In this document: positions 18,226 through 26,416 of the stretch, one piece after another
Layout: every line of letters begins with the position of its first letter
Numbering within the stretch: position 1 is the stretch's first letter
Assembly (NCBI RefSeq): GCF_018603905.1
Contig: NZ_JAHFZZ010000015.1
Coordinates: 215,405-279,404 of the forward strand
Direction: 5' to 3'
From: Nonomuraea sp. NEAU-A123
Lineage (GTDB): Bacteria; Actinomycetota; Actinomycetes; Streptosporangiales; Streptosporangiaceae
Length of the DNA stretch: 64,000 nt
Program-made: the position numbers and the translations under genes
Notes under the pieces: generated by a model
Seen by the model: the letters and a program-made list of their open reading frames with translations, nothing else
Database searches by the model: none
Told to the model about the DNA's origin: nothing

Positions 18226-18483
18226 CGGGCAGACTCCTTCTTGTCACGGATATATCGGAGCCTATCGTGCGGAATGTGACGCCCGTTACAACGGCGACAG
18301 CGAATCCGGTCACGCTCCGTAAGCAGAACGCTACACCAGCACGCCCATGAATTCCCGGGAACCATCCCCACCCGAAGCCGCGTCGCCGAGGTGAAGCCCG
18401 AACAACGGCTAATTCTCGCGATAAACGCTATCTCTCCCGGCGGTGATATCCGCAGGGCCGGGCCGAGAAGCATTAATGGCGAC

Positions 18484-19200
18484 TCAAGCGGGCTTGAACC
18501 CCCGGTGCACCGCGACGATGCCCATGGTGAGGTTGCGCCATGCCACCCGCTCCCAGCCGGCCTCCTGAATGGTGCGCGCGAGCGTCGGCTGATCGGGCCA
18601 GTCCCTGATCGACTCGGCCAGATAGGCATAGGAGTCGTCGTTCGATCCGAAGACCGTGGCCACCCTCGGCAGTAGCTTCATCAGATATTCGCGGTAGACC
18701 AGGTCGAAGGCGCCGACCCTCACGTGTGAGAACTCCAGGATCACCAGCCGGCCGCCCGGCCTCGTCACGCGCAGCATCTCCCGCAGCGCCTGCGGGGTGT
18801 CGTGCACGTTGCGCAGCGCCACCGAGATCGTCACCGCGTCGAAGGCGTCGTCGGCGAACGGCAGCCGCAGCGCGTCACCCGCGATGAACGGGACCCCCGC
18901 GCCGCTCAGCGCGTTGCCACCGTGCCGGCGCACCCCCGTGCGCAGCATGCCGAGGGAGAAGTCCGAGGCGATCGCGCGGGCGCCGAGCGTGGTGAACGCG
19001 TCGGTGGACGTGCCGGTGCCGGCCCCCAGGTCGAGCACGATCTCGCCGGGCCCGGCGTCGACGGCGGCGGCCACCGCCTTGCGCCAGAAGCGCACCTGCC
19101 CCAGGGAGATCACATCATTGACCAGGTCGTAGCGCCGGGCCGTGCGATCGAACATCGCGGCGACCTCATCCGGCTGCTTGTCCAGCTGAGCACGCGTCAT
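18484..19200 (-). CDS. menG: Demethylmenaquinone methyltransferase
   Basis: SAM-dependent C-methyltransferase of the UbiE/MenG family, 238 residues, performing the last methylation of menaquinone. The SAM-binding motif LDLGAGTGTSTDAF is at about 56-69. The family signatures YDLVNDVISLGQVRFWRKA near the N-terminus and LRVTRPGGRLVILEFS in the second half are both clear. The ATG start at 19200 gives the normal N-terminus. It faces away from the secreted propeller-like gene across a 77-base gap and is followed downstream by the reductase-nuo block, grouping quinone synthesis with complex I. Confidence 0.95.
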   Translation of the reverse strand: MTRAQLDKQPDEVAAMFDRTARRYDLVNDVISLGQVRFWRKAVAAAVDAGPGEIVLDLGAGTGTSTDAFTTLGARAIASDFSLGMLRTGVRRHGGNALSGAGVPFIAGDALRLPFADDAFDAVTISVALRNVHDTPQALREMLRVTRPGGRLVILEFSHVRVGAFDLVYREYLMKLLPRVATVFGSNDDSYAYLAESIRDWPDQPTLARTIQEAGWERVAWRNLTMGIVAVHRGFKPA

Positions 19201-19277
19201 GGCCCAAGCCTATGACCATCACGACAATCGACGGAAAGTAGCCGCATGATTACTCACCGTCTGCTAGAAATTGGCGA

Positions 19278-20489
19278 ATGCTTGTACGTGTCGCCCTCGC
19301 GGCGATCATCGCCACGGCCCCCGTCGCGCACCCGCGCGTCGTGTCGGCCGACCCGGTCGACACCACCCCGCACGTGCTCGACGGGATCGTCAACTCCATC
19401 ACCCTGGTCGGCGGCACCGTCGTCGTGGGCGGCTCGTTCAGCGAGGTCGCCGACGCGTCACGGACCCACACCTACACCCGCGACAACGTCTTCGCCTACA
19501 GCCTCGCCACGGGACACATCCTGCGCTACTTCGCGCCGCAGGTCGGCGGGACCGTCTACAGCCTGGCCCCCGGCGACGGCGGCACGGTCTACGCCGGCGG
19601 CGACTTCCCCTCGGTCAACGGGACGCAGGCCACGGCGCTGGCCAGGCTCAACCTGTACGACGGATCGGTCGTACGCGACTTCACGCCCGGCGTCTCCGGC
19701 GGGACGGTGACCACGCTGGCCAGGCGCGGCTCGCAGCTCTACGCGGGCGGCGACTTCACCCGGCCGCGCACGGCCCTGGCCAGGCTCGACGCGTCGACCG
19801 GCGCGGCCGACCCGAAGTTCACGATCACGCCGGGGACACCGTTGACGCCCAAGGTGAAGGTCTACGCGCTCGCCGTGACCGCCGAACGGCTCGCGGTCGA
19901 CGGCACCTTCACCACGCTCGACGGGCTGTCGAGACCGCAGCTCGGGCTGATCGACGTACGCGGCGGAGGGGCCAAGGTGGCCGACTGGCGGACCGAGGCC
20001 TACGTCCCCAAGTGCATGGAGGCCTTCCCCTCCTACGTGCGCGGCCTGGATTTCGCGCCCGACGGCAGCTATTTCGCCGTCGTCACCACGGGCGGCCCGA
20101 TAGGCGGGAAGCGGTTGTGCGACAGCACGGCCAGATTCGAGACGTACGGCAGCGGCGAACGAATCACACCCACCTGGGTCAACAAGACCGGCGGCGACTC
20201 GCTCTACGCGGTGGCGGTGACCGGTGCGGCGATCTACGTCGGCGGCCACCAGCGGTGGCTGAACAATCCACTGGGCCACGACTCAGCCGGGCCGGGAGCC
20301 GTGCCCCGCGAGGGCATCGGCGCCATTCATCCGCGCACCGGAATGGCGCTGACTTGGAATCCCGGCAGGGAGCGCGGGATCGGGGTCAAGGCATTTCTGG
20401 CGCACAGCGGTGGACTACTCGTTGGTAGTGACACAACTCGACTCGGACGGGAGTACCATGCCCGGATTGGCATGTTCCCCCTGCCCTAG
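19278..20489 (+). CDS. Secreted beta-propeller-like protein
   Basis: A protein of 403 residues with an N-terminal signal peptide (about 1-25, ending near VVSADPVD). It is built from repeated units of the type hydrophobic-x-x-GG-x-F: VVVGGSF, VYAGGDF, LYAGGDF, LAVDGTF and IYVGGHQ, spaced roughly 45-60 residues apart. Such spacing is typical of bacterial beta-propellers related to delta-60/PQQ-type repeats. No catalytic motif is recognisable. Two Cys residues in the C-terminal half may form a disulphide outside the cell. The ATG at 19278 lacks a clear ribosome site, and TAGAAA lies about 12 bases upstream, so the mRNA may be nearly leaderless. The function is unknown. Confidence 0.75.
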   Translation: MLVRVALAAIIATAPVAHPRVVSADPVDTTPHVLDGIVNSITLVGGTVVVGGSFSEVADASRTHTYTRDNVFAYSLATGHILRYFAPQVGGTVYSLAPGDGGTVYAGGDFPSVNGTQATALARLNLYDGSVVRDFTPGVSGGTVTTLARRGSQLYAGGDFTRPRTALARLDASTGAADPKFTITPGTPLTPKVKVYALAVTAERLAVDGTFTTLDGLSRPQLGLIDVRGGGAKVADWRTEAYVPKCMEAFPSYVRGLDFAPDGSYFAVVTTGGPIGGKRLCDSTARFETYGSGERITPTWVNKTGGDSLYAVAVTGAAIYVGGHQRWLNNPLGHDSAGPGAVPREGIGAIHPRTGMALTWNPGRERGIGVKAFLAHSGGLLVGSDTTRLGREYHARIGMFPLP

Positions 20490-20704
20490 TCGCTCTGTGG
20501 CTTGGGTCGGTCGATCTTGTCGCTGATGCGTGTGCTAAGAGCGTCACGCTGCTTCGACAGCAAGACGTAGCTGGCTATCCCACTGATCAAGAAAGTCACG
20601 ATGATCAGTGCCAGTGGGTTTTGCAGGCCAAGCAGGCGCAGGACACCTAGCGTCACGACAAACAGACCGATCCGCGACGCGGTGTAAACGAGAACGGGAT
20701 GCAC
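20486..20704 (-). CDS. Small two-helix membrane protein (DUF4229-like)
   Basis: A 72-residue protein with two hydrophobic segments (about 8-25 and 30-48) and a hydrophilic C-terminus rich in Lys, Arg, Asp and Gln (ending RPKPQSD). Size and layout match the actinobacterial DUF4229 family, often found near menaquinone and complex I genes. The function is unknown. Its 3' end overlaps the propeller-like gene by 4 bases in convergent orientation. Confidence 0.75.
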   Translation of the reverse strand: MHPVLVYTASRIGLFVVTLGVLRLLGLQNPLALIIVTFLISGIASYVLLSKQRDALSTRISDKIDRPKPQSD

Positions 20705-20778
20705 AGATCGAGGTTACTCGCCCTGTGTGGACGGTCGCTCTTCGCATCGGGCGCGGGCACTGCTAGTGTTCCCAGTTA

Positions 20779-20823
20779 GGGTGTTTCGTAAAGAAACACC
20801 CACGAGAGCCCCAAAGAGGCTCT
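20779..20823. other. Two consecutive hairpins upstream of bldC
   Basis: A perfect 9-bp stem GGGTGTTTC/GAAACACCC with loop GTAAA (20779-20801) is followed at once by AGAGCC/GGCTCT with a 7-base loop (20805-20823). The following ~70 bases are unusually AT-rich for this genome. They could be terminators or leader structures in the bldC 5' region. Confidence 0.6.
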
Positions 20824-20960
20824 ATCATATAACAATCGGGCAGTCAGCTGATAACAACCCGTGATCTTTGTCGAAAACCACGGATAAATCAGGCTTCGCT
20901 CGACACACTGGTTACCTGTCCGCCCGCTGGCAGGAAGCGGGATGCGAGGGGGAGAGATTG

Positions 20961-21179
20961 GTGGAGAGTAGCAGCGAGCGTCTGCTGACCCCAGGAGAGG
21001 TTGCCGCCCTCTTCCGGGTAGACCCAAAGACGGTTACACGCTGGGCCGCGGCAGGCCGCATCAGTAGTATCCGCACCCCCGGAGGGCATCGGCGGTTCCG
21101 CGAGTCGGAAGTGCACGCCCTTCTTCGAGGCGAGGACGTTCTAACGGCCGACAGGTCGGCCGAGTCCCCGCGTTTTTGA
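20961..21179 (+). CDS. bldC: BldC-like MerR-type DNA-binding protein
   Basis: A 72-residue protein made almost entirely of a winged helix-turn-helix of the MerR class. The core LLTPGEVAALFRVDPKTVTRW and the wing IRTPGGHRRFRESEV are nearly those of Streptomyces BldC (68 residues), a developmental regulator that binds direct repeats cooperatively. The frame is open from about 20868, but the GTG at 20961 has GGGGGAG about 6 bases upstream and yields the right length. It is monocistronic, followed by a convergent gene with a hairpin between them. Confidence 0.9.
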   Translation: MESSSERLLTPGEVAALFRVDPKTVTRWAAAGRISSIRTPGGHRRFRESEVHALLRGEDVLTADRSAESPRF

Positions 21180-21189
21180 CGTTCCATCA

Positions 21190-21219
21190 GACGGTGGTCC
21201 TGCACGCAGGATCGCCGTC
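21190..21219. terminator. Hairpin between bldC and the convergent operon
   Basis: A 13-bp stem (two G-U pairs on the plus strand) with loop CACG lies 11 bases after the bldC stop, between two converging transcripts. It is probably a bidirectional terminator. No U-tract follows, as is usual in this lineage. Confidence 0.55.
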
Positions 21220-21268
21220 TCCCCCTGCCCAAGGAACGCCGACTCGGCGTCTGCGCACGGGGTCGGCC

Positions 21269-21511
21269 TCAGGCGTCTTCCTGTTCCGCCTTGAAGGCCA
21301 GGAACTCCCGCTCCAGCTCGTCGTTGTCCGTCAGCCAGCGCCCCCGGCGTTCTGCCGCCTCCTCCTCCGTCAGGGACTCCGGTAGCCACGTGTCGTAGTC
21401 GGGATCGCCGGGTTCGAGTTCCACGTACGCGTTGCCGATCAGACGCCCGTCTTCGCTGGTCAGGCTCTGCGGCACGCGCAGGGTCCCGTCAGCGAGCCGG
21501 ATGACGTACAT
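21269..21511 (-). CDS. Small acidic protein next to the ATLF-like peptidase
   Basis: An 80-residue soluble protein with no recognised domain. It is strongly acidic, with clusters ELEPGDPDYD and LTEEEAAERR and a C-terminal helix-like stretch rich in Glu. The ATG at 21511 begins 10 bases after the stop of the metallopeptidase gene, so the two are very likely co-transcribed. A regulatory or binding partner of the peptidase is possible, but nothing in the sequence proves it. Confidence 0.7.
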   Translation of the reverse strand: MYVIRLADGTLRVPQSLTSEDGRLIGNAYVELEPGDPDYDTWLPESLTEEEAAERRGRWLTDNDELEREFLAFKAEQEDA

Positions 21512-21521
21512 GGCTGATCAC

Positions 21522-22727
21522 CTAGATTCCGTAGCGCCGGTTGAAGAACAGCATGACGTTGAGCGCGGTGCGGGTGTCGCCGCCCAGCATGTCGACGAGT
21601 GCCGGTCGCTGGCGCGAGGCGATCGCGGCGAACGCGTCGGCGAAGAACTCCTTGCGCCCCAGCCCGCCCCCCTGGCGATGGAAGGCGGAGACCAGGAGCG
21701 GCGTGATCTCCTCGTACAGCGTCGCGAACTCCCGGGAGTCGGACACCCAATCCCCGTGAGCCGAGTCGACGTCGTCGATGGCGTGCCCGACCTCGTGCAT
21801 CATCACGTCGGGCGTGGGTGAGGGGCGATCGCCCACCACGATCTTCCCGTCGCCGTAGGCTCCGGCGCAGATGTCCCACGAGGCCCGGCCGGACGGCAGC
21901 GGGGCGCCGCGCAGGTAGCCCATGTCGTCCAGGTCCGGCACGCCGCCCGGGCCGACATAGATGCCTTCGAGGCCGTCGGCGAGCTTCTGCTTCAGCAGGT
22001 CGGGCAGCCTGGCCAGGCTCTCCACGGCCCGTATGACCTCCCGCGACGGCGGGCCCTCCCGGGCGTCCCACTGGCGGTGCAGGATGGTCTCCAGCTTGCC
22101 GCAGTGCCGCAGGCCGTCGCCGAACGAGGGCGCGTCGGGGTGGTTGGGCTGCGCTCTGGGCGCCACGTCGTCGAGCTCGAAGTCCTGCCAGGTGTACTGC
22201 GGGCGGTCGACCACGGCCGCCGACAACCGCTCCCCCGCCTCCCATCGCCGCGGCTCCCCGGCTTCGGCGGCGTCCCACTGCTGGAACTCCCCGCCCTCCT
22301 GCCGCCGGCGTCGATCGCGCCCGCCCCAGGACCACCTGTCGGACTCGTCTCGCCGCTCGCGGCCCACCCAGCCGAACAGCGCGAAACTCCCCTCACTCCC
22401 GATGGAGTCCCGCCCGGCGGGCTCTCGTCCCGGCCACCCGCGGCCCAGGCGCCCGTACCGTTCGGACACCGGATGGCCGTTGGCCGTGTCTTTGGCACCG
22501 GCCCGCCATGGCCACACCCGCCGCCCGGAGCCGTCCTCACGTGCCCGGTCCCGCCCGCTGTCCGGCCGTCCGGTCCCCCTGAGCCTGCCGGGGAACGCAT
22601 GCCGGTCGTTCGTCCAGAAGGATCGGTCCGCGTCGGGGGGCGCCTCACCGCGACGGGAGAAGAGATATGAGCCGCGCCGCCACCAACGACCCCGCCGATG
22701 GCGGCCCTTGTCGTTAGAAAAGGCCAT
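21522..22727 (-). CDS. ATLF-type zinc metallopeptidase domain protein
   Basis: A protein of 401 residues. The N-terminal ~165 residues are low-complexity, rich in Arg, Gly, Trp and Asp, and probably disordered, with no signal peptide. The C-terminal domain has HEVGHAIDD (H311, E312, H315; bases 21783-21797) and a downstream KEFFADAF with the likely third zinc ligand Glu near 360. This spacing and wording closely resemble the catalytic domain of anthrax lethal factor and the ATLF/M34 clan (HEFGHAVDD ... EFFAEAF). It also has a preceding VGPGGVPDLDDMGYLRG segment. The ATG at 22727 has GAGGGG upstream; the frame is open to 22880, but that extension overlaps the divergent promoter region. Substrate unknown. 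Confidence 0.75.
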   Translation of the reverse strand: MAFSNDKGRHRRGRWWRRGSYLFSRRGEAPPDADRSFWTNDRHAFPGRLRGTGRPDSGRDRAREDGSGRRVWPWRAGAKDTANGHPVSERYGRLGRGWPGREPAGRDSIGSEGSFALFGWVGRERRDESDRWSWGGRDRRRRQEGGEFQQWDAAEAGEPRRWEAGERLSAAVVDRPQYTWQDFELDDVAPRAQPNHPDAPSFGDGLRHCGKLETILHRQWDAREGPPSREVIRAVESLARLPDLLKQKLADGLEGIYVGPGGVPDLDDMGYLRGAPLPSGRASWDICAGAYGDGKIVVGDRPSPTPDVMMHEVGHAIDDVDSAHGDWVSDSREFATLYEEITPLLVSAFHRQGGGLGRKEFFADAFAAIASRQRPALVDMLGGDTRTALNVMLFFNRRYGI

Positions 22728-22905
22728 CGCACCCCTCAACGCCGTGGAGCGCCCGCGCGCGAGGCACCCGGCCGCCGGGATCGGCGGTCCCAGCGGGCGG
22801 ACGCCGCTGAATCGTGTCCACCGTACGACGTAGGTCTCTCTGGAGTCATCCGAAATGGGACAACGGAAAAACACGATCACGACGCGAATGGCTTACAGTT
22901 CGGAC

Positions 22906-23211
22906 ATGGTAGGTGTCGTTATCGGCCTGGCCCTGTTGGCCTTCTGGCTCTACTCGTTGTTCGACGTCATCACCACGCCGGAGGAAGAGGTCAGGAACGT
23001 ACCAAAGCCGCTCTGGGTGCTCGTCGTCGCGGTGGTGCCCCTGGTGGGCGGGGCCGTCTGGATGCTCCGTGGCCGTCCCCAGCACGACCGTGAGGCCTGG
23101 CCGGTGCCCCCGCAACCGGGCACCCGCCGGCGGTCGGCCCCCAAGGGCCCGGACGACGACCCTGAGTTCCTGCGTGACCTCGACCGCCGCATGCGCGGCG
23201 AGGACGGTTAG
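22906..23211 (+). CDS. PLDc_N-type small membrane protein
   Basis: A 101-residue protein with two membrane segments (about 1-20 and 36-53) and a hydrophilic, Pro/Arg/Asp-rich C-terminus ending in a predicted helix. The segment FWLYSLFDVITTPEEEVRNV followed by PKPLWVLVV matches the phospholipase-D-nuclease N-terminal domain family, small actinobacterial membrane proteins of unknown role. The ATG at 22906 has no ribosome site, but TACAGT ends 7 bases before it, suggesting a leaderless mRNA. ATG at 22888 is an alternative start. It ends 1 base before the convergent ccsB stop. Confidence 0.78.
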   Translation: MVGVVIGLALLAFWLYSLFDVITTPEEEVRNVPKPLWVLVVAVVPLVGGAVWMLRGRPQHDREAWPVPPQPGTRRRSAPKGPDDDPEFLRDLDRRMRGEDG

Positions 23212-23212
23212 C

Positions 23213-24163
23213 TCACAGCCCCGAGTAGCTGTGCAGGCCGGAGATGAACATGTTGACGCCCACCAGGTTGAACAGCAGGCAGCCGAACGCCACCAGTTGC
23301 ACGATCGTCGCCGCGCGGCCGCGCCATCCCGCGGTGACCCGGGCGTGGAGGTAGGCCGCGTAGGCCACCCACGTGATGAAGGCCCAGACCTCCTTGGGGT
23401 CCCAGCCCCAGTAGCGGCCCCATGCCCGGTCGGCCCAGAGGGCGCCGGCGATGACGGCGAAGGTCCATACCGGAAAGGCGAAGACGATCGCGCGGTGGGC
23501 CACCCGCTCCAGGTCGGCTCGCGACGGCAGCCGTGACGGCCCGTCGCCGCGAATCAGGTAGAGGATGCCCGAGACCCCGCCCAGGACGAACAGGCCGCTC
23601 GCCAGGATCGCCGCCGTCACGTGGATGGCGACCCAGTACGAGTTGAGCGCCGGCACGACCGGGCCCGCCGCCGTGTAGAGGACCTTGACCGCGAAGCCGA
23701 GGCCCAGCGCGGCCGTCACCATGACGAAGGCGCCGAGGAAGCGGACGTTCTGCCGGAGCTGGGTGCCGAGGAAGGCGGTGACCGCGGCGAAGCAGATGGC
23801 CACCACGAACTCGTACATGTTGCCCCACGGCCACCTGTCCACGGCCAGGCCGCGGGTGACGATGGCGAACAGGTTCGCGGTCCAGCCGAGCCAGCCGAAC
23901 GCCATGGCCAGCCACCCGGCCTTGGGCGCCCAGTGCGGCGGCTCGACGGCCACCGGCCCGCCACCGGGCTCCGCGGCGGCGTCCACGGGGCCGCCCGACG
24001 AGCCGACTCCCACGGGCTGCCTGGCGCGGACGGCGGGCGCTTCGGCGCTGGAGCGCCCGAAGGCCAGCTCCAGCGCGAACCCGATCATGGCGGCCAGGTA
24101 GAGCAGGACGGCGGCGACGACGAAGAGGTCGCTCACCCCGGCCAGTTGCTGTTCAGCGGGCAT
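23213..24163 (-). CDS. ccsB: Cytochrome c biogenesis protein CcsB/ResC
   Basis: Polytopic membrane protein of System II cytochrome c maturation, 316 residues. With ResB it handles haem and attaches it to apocytochrome c outside the membrane. The tryptophan-rich haem motif WGRYWGWDPKEVWAFITW is clear, with conserved His residues in neighbouring helices. A hydrophilic Gly/Pro/Ala linker occupies residues ~35-75 after the first helix. The ATG at 24163 overlaps the resB 3' end by 11 bases. It is the last gene of the resA-ccdA-resB-ccsB operon. Confidence 0.94.
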   Translation of the reverse strand: MPAEQQLAGVSDLFVVAAVLLYLAAMIGFALELAFGRSSAEAPAVRARQPVGVGSSGGPVDAAAEPGGGPVAVEPPHWAPKAGWLAMAFGWLGWTANLFAIVTRGLAVDRWPWGNMYEFVVAICFAAVTAFLGTQLRQNVRFLGAFVMVTAALGLGFAVKVLYTAAGPVVPALNSYWVAIHVTAAILASGLFVLGGVSGILYLIRGDGPSRLPSRADLERVAHRAIVFAFPVWTFAVIAGALWADRAWGRYWGWDPKEVWAFITWVAYAAYLHARVTAGWRGRAATIVQLVAFGCLLFNLVGVNMFISGLHSYSGL

Positions 24164-25694
24164 CCTTGCCTCCGGCTGATAGGACCTTGACGATGTCGGC
24201 GAACTCCTCGGTGAAGCCCGCCGCGGACCCTTCGGTACGGGTCAGGCCGCCTACTTCGGCCACGCCGTCCTTGACCCGCACCCACACCCGGCGGCGGCGG
24301 ATCGTCAGCGAGCACACGATGCCGGCGACGGCAGCGGCCGCGGCGATCAGGGCGGGCAGCCGCCCCGGGTCGTAGGTGATCTGGAGTGTGATCCACTCCT
24401 TCGCCCCGGTGAACTCCAGCTTCCCCGCGCCCTTGGGCAGCTCAAGGGATCCCCCGACCGCGAGGGGCGCGTGGCCGGTGCCCATGACCAGCGGCGTGAG
24501 CTTCCGCATCACCTCTGGCGGCGCGAGCTCGTAGACGGACTGCGGCCGGCCGGAGCGTACGCCCAGGTCGCCGGAGAAGGCCCCGAGGAGCTGGACCTGG
24601 GGGTTGAGCGCGCCGGGGAAGAGCGAGGCCCCGGCGCCGTCGCTCGTGGGCAGGAAGCGCAGCAGGAAGCCGAGCTGCGACGGCTGGGCGTCGGGCACCT
24701 TGACCACGCAGCCCGAGGTGAGCGAGGGCTTGTCCTCGATCAGGCACGGCACGGGCCCTTCGAAGGCCACCTGCCCCTTGCCGTCGGTGACCTTGAAGAC
24801 AGGCGCGTAGCCGTGGCCGATGAGGTAGGTCTGGGTGCCGTTGATCTCCAGCGGCTCGTTGACCTTGAGCGTGTAGTCGCGCGCGGGTGACCCGGGCGAG
24901 TCGTTGACGCTCAGGAAGGCGGAGTAGTCGAGCTCCTGCCCCCTCTTGTCGCCTTCGACCTGGTAGCTCGCCTGGAAGTCCTTGAGCGTGAACGAGAACG
25001 GCTCCAGCGACTCCGCCGACACCTGCGTGCCCGGGATGAACCGGTCGTAGGCGGCGACCGTGTTGGCGAAGCCGTCGCCCTCGGCCACCAGCACGTTGCC
25101 GCGGTAGCCGTACAGGGAACCGAACCCGACCGCGACGAGCAGCCCGAGCAGGGAGACGTGGAAGAGCAGGTTGCCCGTCTCGCGCAGGTAGCCCTTCTCC
25201 GCGGCCACCCAGCCGTCGCCGACGTCGACGCGGAAGCGGAGCCGGCGCAGCCGGCGGGCGGCCTCCTCGACGGTCAGCGGGTCGTCCAGCCGCGAGAAGT
25301 ACGGCAGGCGCGACAGGTTGCGCGGCGCGGCGGGTGGGCGGCGGCGCAGCTCGCGCACGTAGGTGGCGGTGCGCGGCAGGACGCAGCCGATCAGCGAGGT
25401 GAACAGCAGCAGGTAGATCGCGGCGAACCAGGCCGAGGTGAAGACGTCGAAGAGCTGGAAGCGGTCGTACCACTCGGCGAGCGTGGGGTTGTTCTGGAAG
25501 AGCTGGGCCACTTTGTCGGGCTCGACGCTGCGCTGCGGCACCAGCGAGCCGGGCACGGACGCCAGCGCGAACAGGAAGAGCAGGATCAGCGCCGTCTTCA
25601 TCGCGGTGAGCGTGCGCCAGGTCCACCGCAGCCAGCCCACGGGCCCCATGCCGGCGGGTCGCTGCTGCTCCTTTTCGAGCTCGTCGACGGTCAT
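24153..25694 (-). CDS. resB: Cytochrome c biogenesis protein ResB
   Basis: Partner of CcsB in System II haem ligation, 513 residues. Three membrane helices near the N-terminus are followed by a large extracytoplasmic domain and a final helix near residue 440, the normal ResB layout. The N-terminal signature WRTLTAMKTALILLFLFAL followed by ASVPGSLVPQR is typical. The start ATG at 25694 overlaps the ccdA stop by one base. It presumably matures the cytochromes of the menaquinol-dependent chain fed by complex I. Confidence 0.93.
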   Translation of the reverse strand: MTVDELEKEQQRPAGMGPVGWLRWTWRTLTAMKTALILLFLFALASVPGSLVPQRSVEPDKVAQLFQNNPTLAEWYDRFQLFDVFTSAWFAAIYLLLFTSLIGCVLPRTATYVRELRRRPPAAPRNLSRLPYFSRLDDPLTVEEAARRLRRLRFRVDVGDGWVAAEKGYLRETGNLLFHVSLLGLLVAVGFGSLYGYRGNVLVAEGDGFANTVAAYDRFIPGTQVSAESLEPFSFTLKDFQASYQVEGDKRGQELDYSAFLSVNDSPGSPARDYTLKVNEPLEINGTQTYLIGHGYAPVFKVTDGKGQVAFEGPVPCLIEDKPSLTSGCVVKVPDAQPSQLGFLLRFLPTSDGAGASLFPGALNPQVQLLGAFSGDLGVRSGRPQSVYELAPPEVMRKLTPLVMGTGHAPLAVGGSLELPKGAGKLEFTGAKEWITLQITYDPGRLPALIAAAAAVAGIVCSLTIRRRRVWVRVKDGVAEVGGLTRTEGSAAGFTEEFADIVKVLSAGGKDAR

Positions 25695-26416
25695 CAGATC
25701 ACCGGCCGGAAAGCGCCGATCAGACCCTGCATGGTGGCGATCATCTCACCCCAGAGGCCGGTCACCAGCAGGATGCCGACGGCCACCATCATGCCGCCGC
25801 CGATCCTGGTGATCAGCCGCGAGTGCTTGCGGATGGCGCGGAAGGTACGCAGCGCCTTGCTGTAGGCGAGGGCGGCGGCCACGAAGGGCAGCCCGAGCCC
25901 CAGCGCGTACGCCACGGCGAGCAGCGCGCCGCGCGCGGCGCTGCCCTCGTTCAGCCCGAGCGCGAGCACGACGGCCAGCGTGGGCCCGATGCAGGGCGTC
26001 CAGCCCAGCCCGAACACCACGCCCAGCAGCGGCGCCCCGGCCAGCCCCGCCGCGGGCAGCTTGTGGATGCGCACATCGCGCATCAGGCCGGGCAGCACGC
26101 CCAGGAAGGCCAGGCCGAGCAGGATCGTCAGCACGCCGAGCACCCGCGTGATCTTCTCCGCGTTGCCCAGCATGACCGAGCCGAGCCCGCCGAACAGGGC
26201 GCCGCTGAGCACGAACACCAGCCCGAACCCGGCCACGAACAGCACCGTGCCGAGCACCAGCCGCCCCCGCTTGGGGTCCTCGCTCATGCCCGTCACGTAC
26301 GACAGGTAGCCCGGGACGAGCGGCAGCACACACGGCGACAGGAAGGAGACCAAACCGGCCAGCACCGCGATGGGCACGGCCAGGAGCAGCGAGCCCGAGG
26401 CGACGACGTCATTCAT
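25694..26416 (-). CDS. ccdA: Thiol-disulphide transport protein CcdA
   Basis: A six-helix membrane protein of 240 residues in the DsbD-beta family. It carries reducing equivalents across the membrane to ResA. The two redox Cys sit in FLSPCVLPLVPGY and GLGWTPCIGPTLA, the pair that cycles between dithiol and disulphide. The ATG at 26416 overlaps the resA 3' end by 8 bases, so the genes are coupled in translation. Confidence 0.95.
   Translation of the reverse strand: MNDVVASGSLLLAVPIAVLAGLVSFLSPCVLPLVPGYLSYVTGMSEDPKRGRLVLGTVLFVAGFGLVFVLSGALFGGLGSVMLGNAEKITRVLGVLTILLGLAFLGVLPGLMRDVRIHKLPAAGLAGAPLLGVVFGLGWTPCIGPTLAVVLALGLNEGSAARGALLAVAYALGLGLPFVAAALAYSKALRTFRAIRKHSRLITRIGGGMMVAVGILLVTGLWGEMIATMQGLIGAFRPVI

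Larger units (their letters stand above)
18007..18483. other. Intergenic region between menG and the reductase-nuo genes
   Basis: A 477-base non-coding stretch. Read on the minus strand, it holds in order: an imperfect palindrome GTGACG-N2-CGTTAC near 18275, a possible 8-codon leader ORF (18199-18225), a terminator-like hairpin (18150-18174), a candidate promoter (18094-18124) and a perfect Rex operator (18062-18079). The rest shows nothing I can name. Confidence 0.7.

Noticed and set aside
18021..18629. Minus-strand open frame of 202 codons overlapping menG and the intergenic region
   Set aside because: It overlaps menG out of frame, has no recognisable domain and crosses the terminator-like hairpin and promoter elements.
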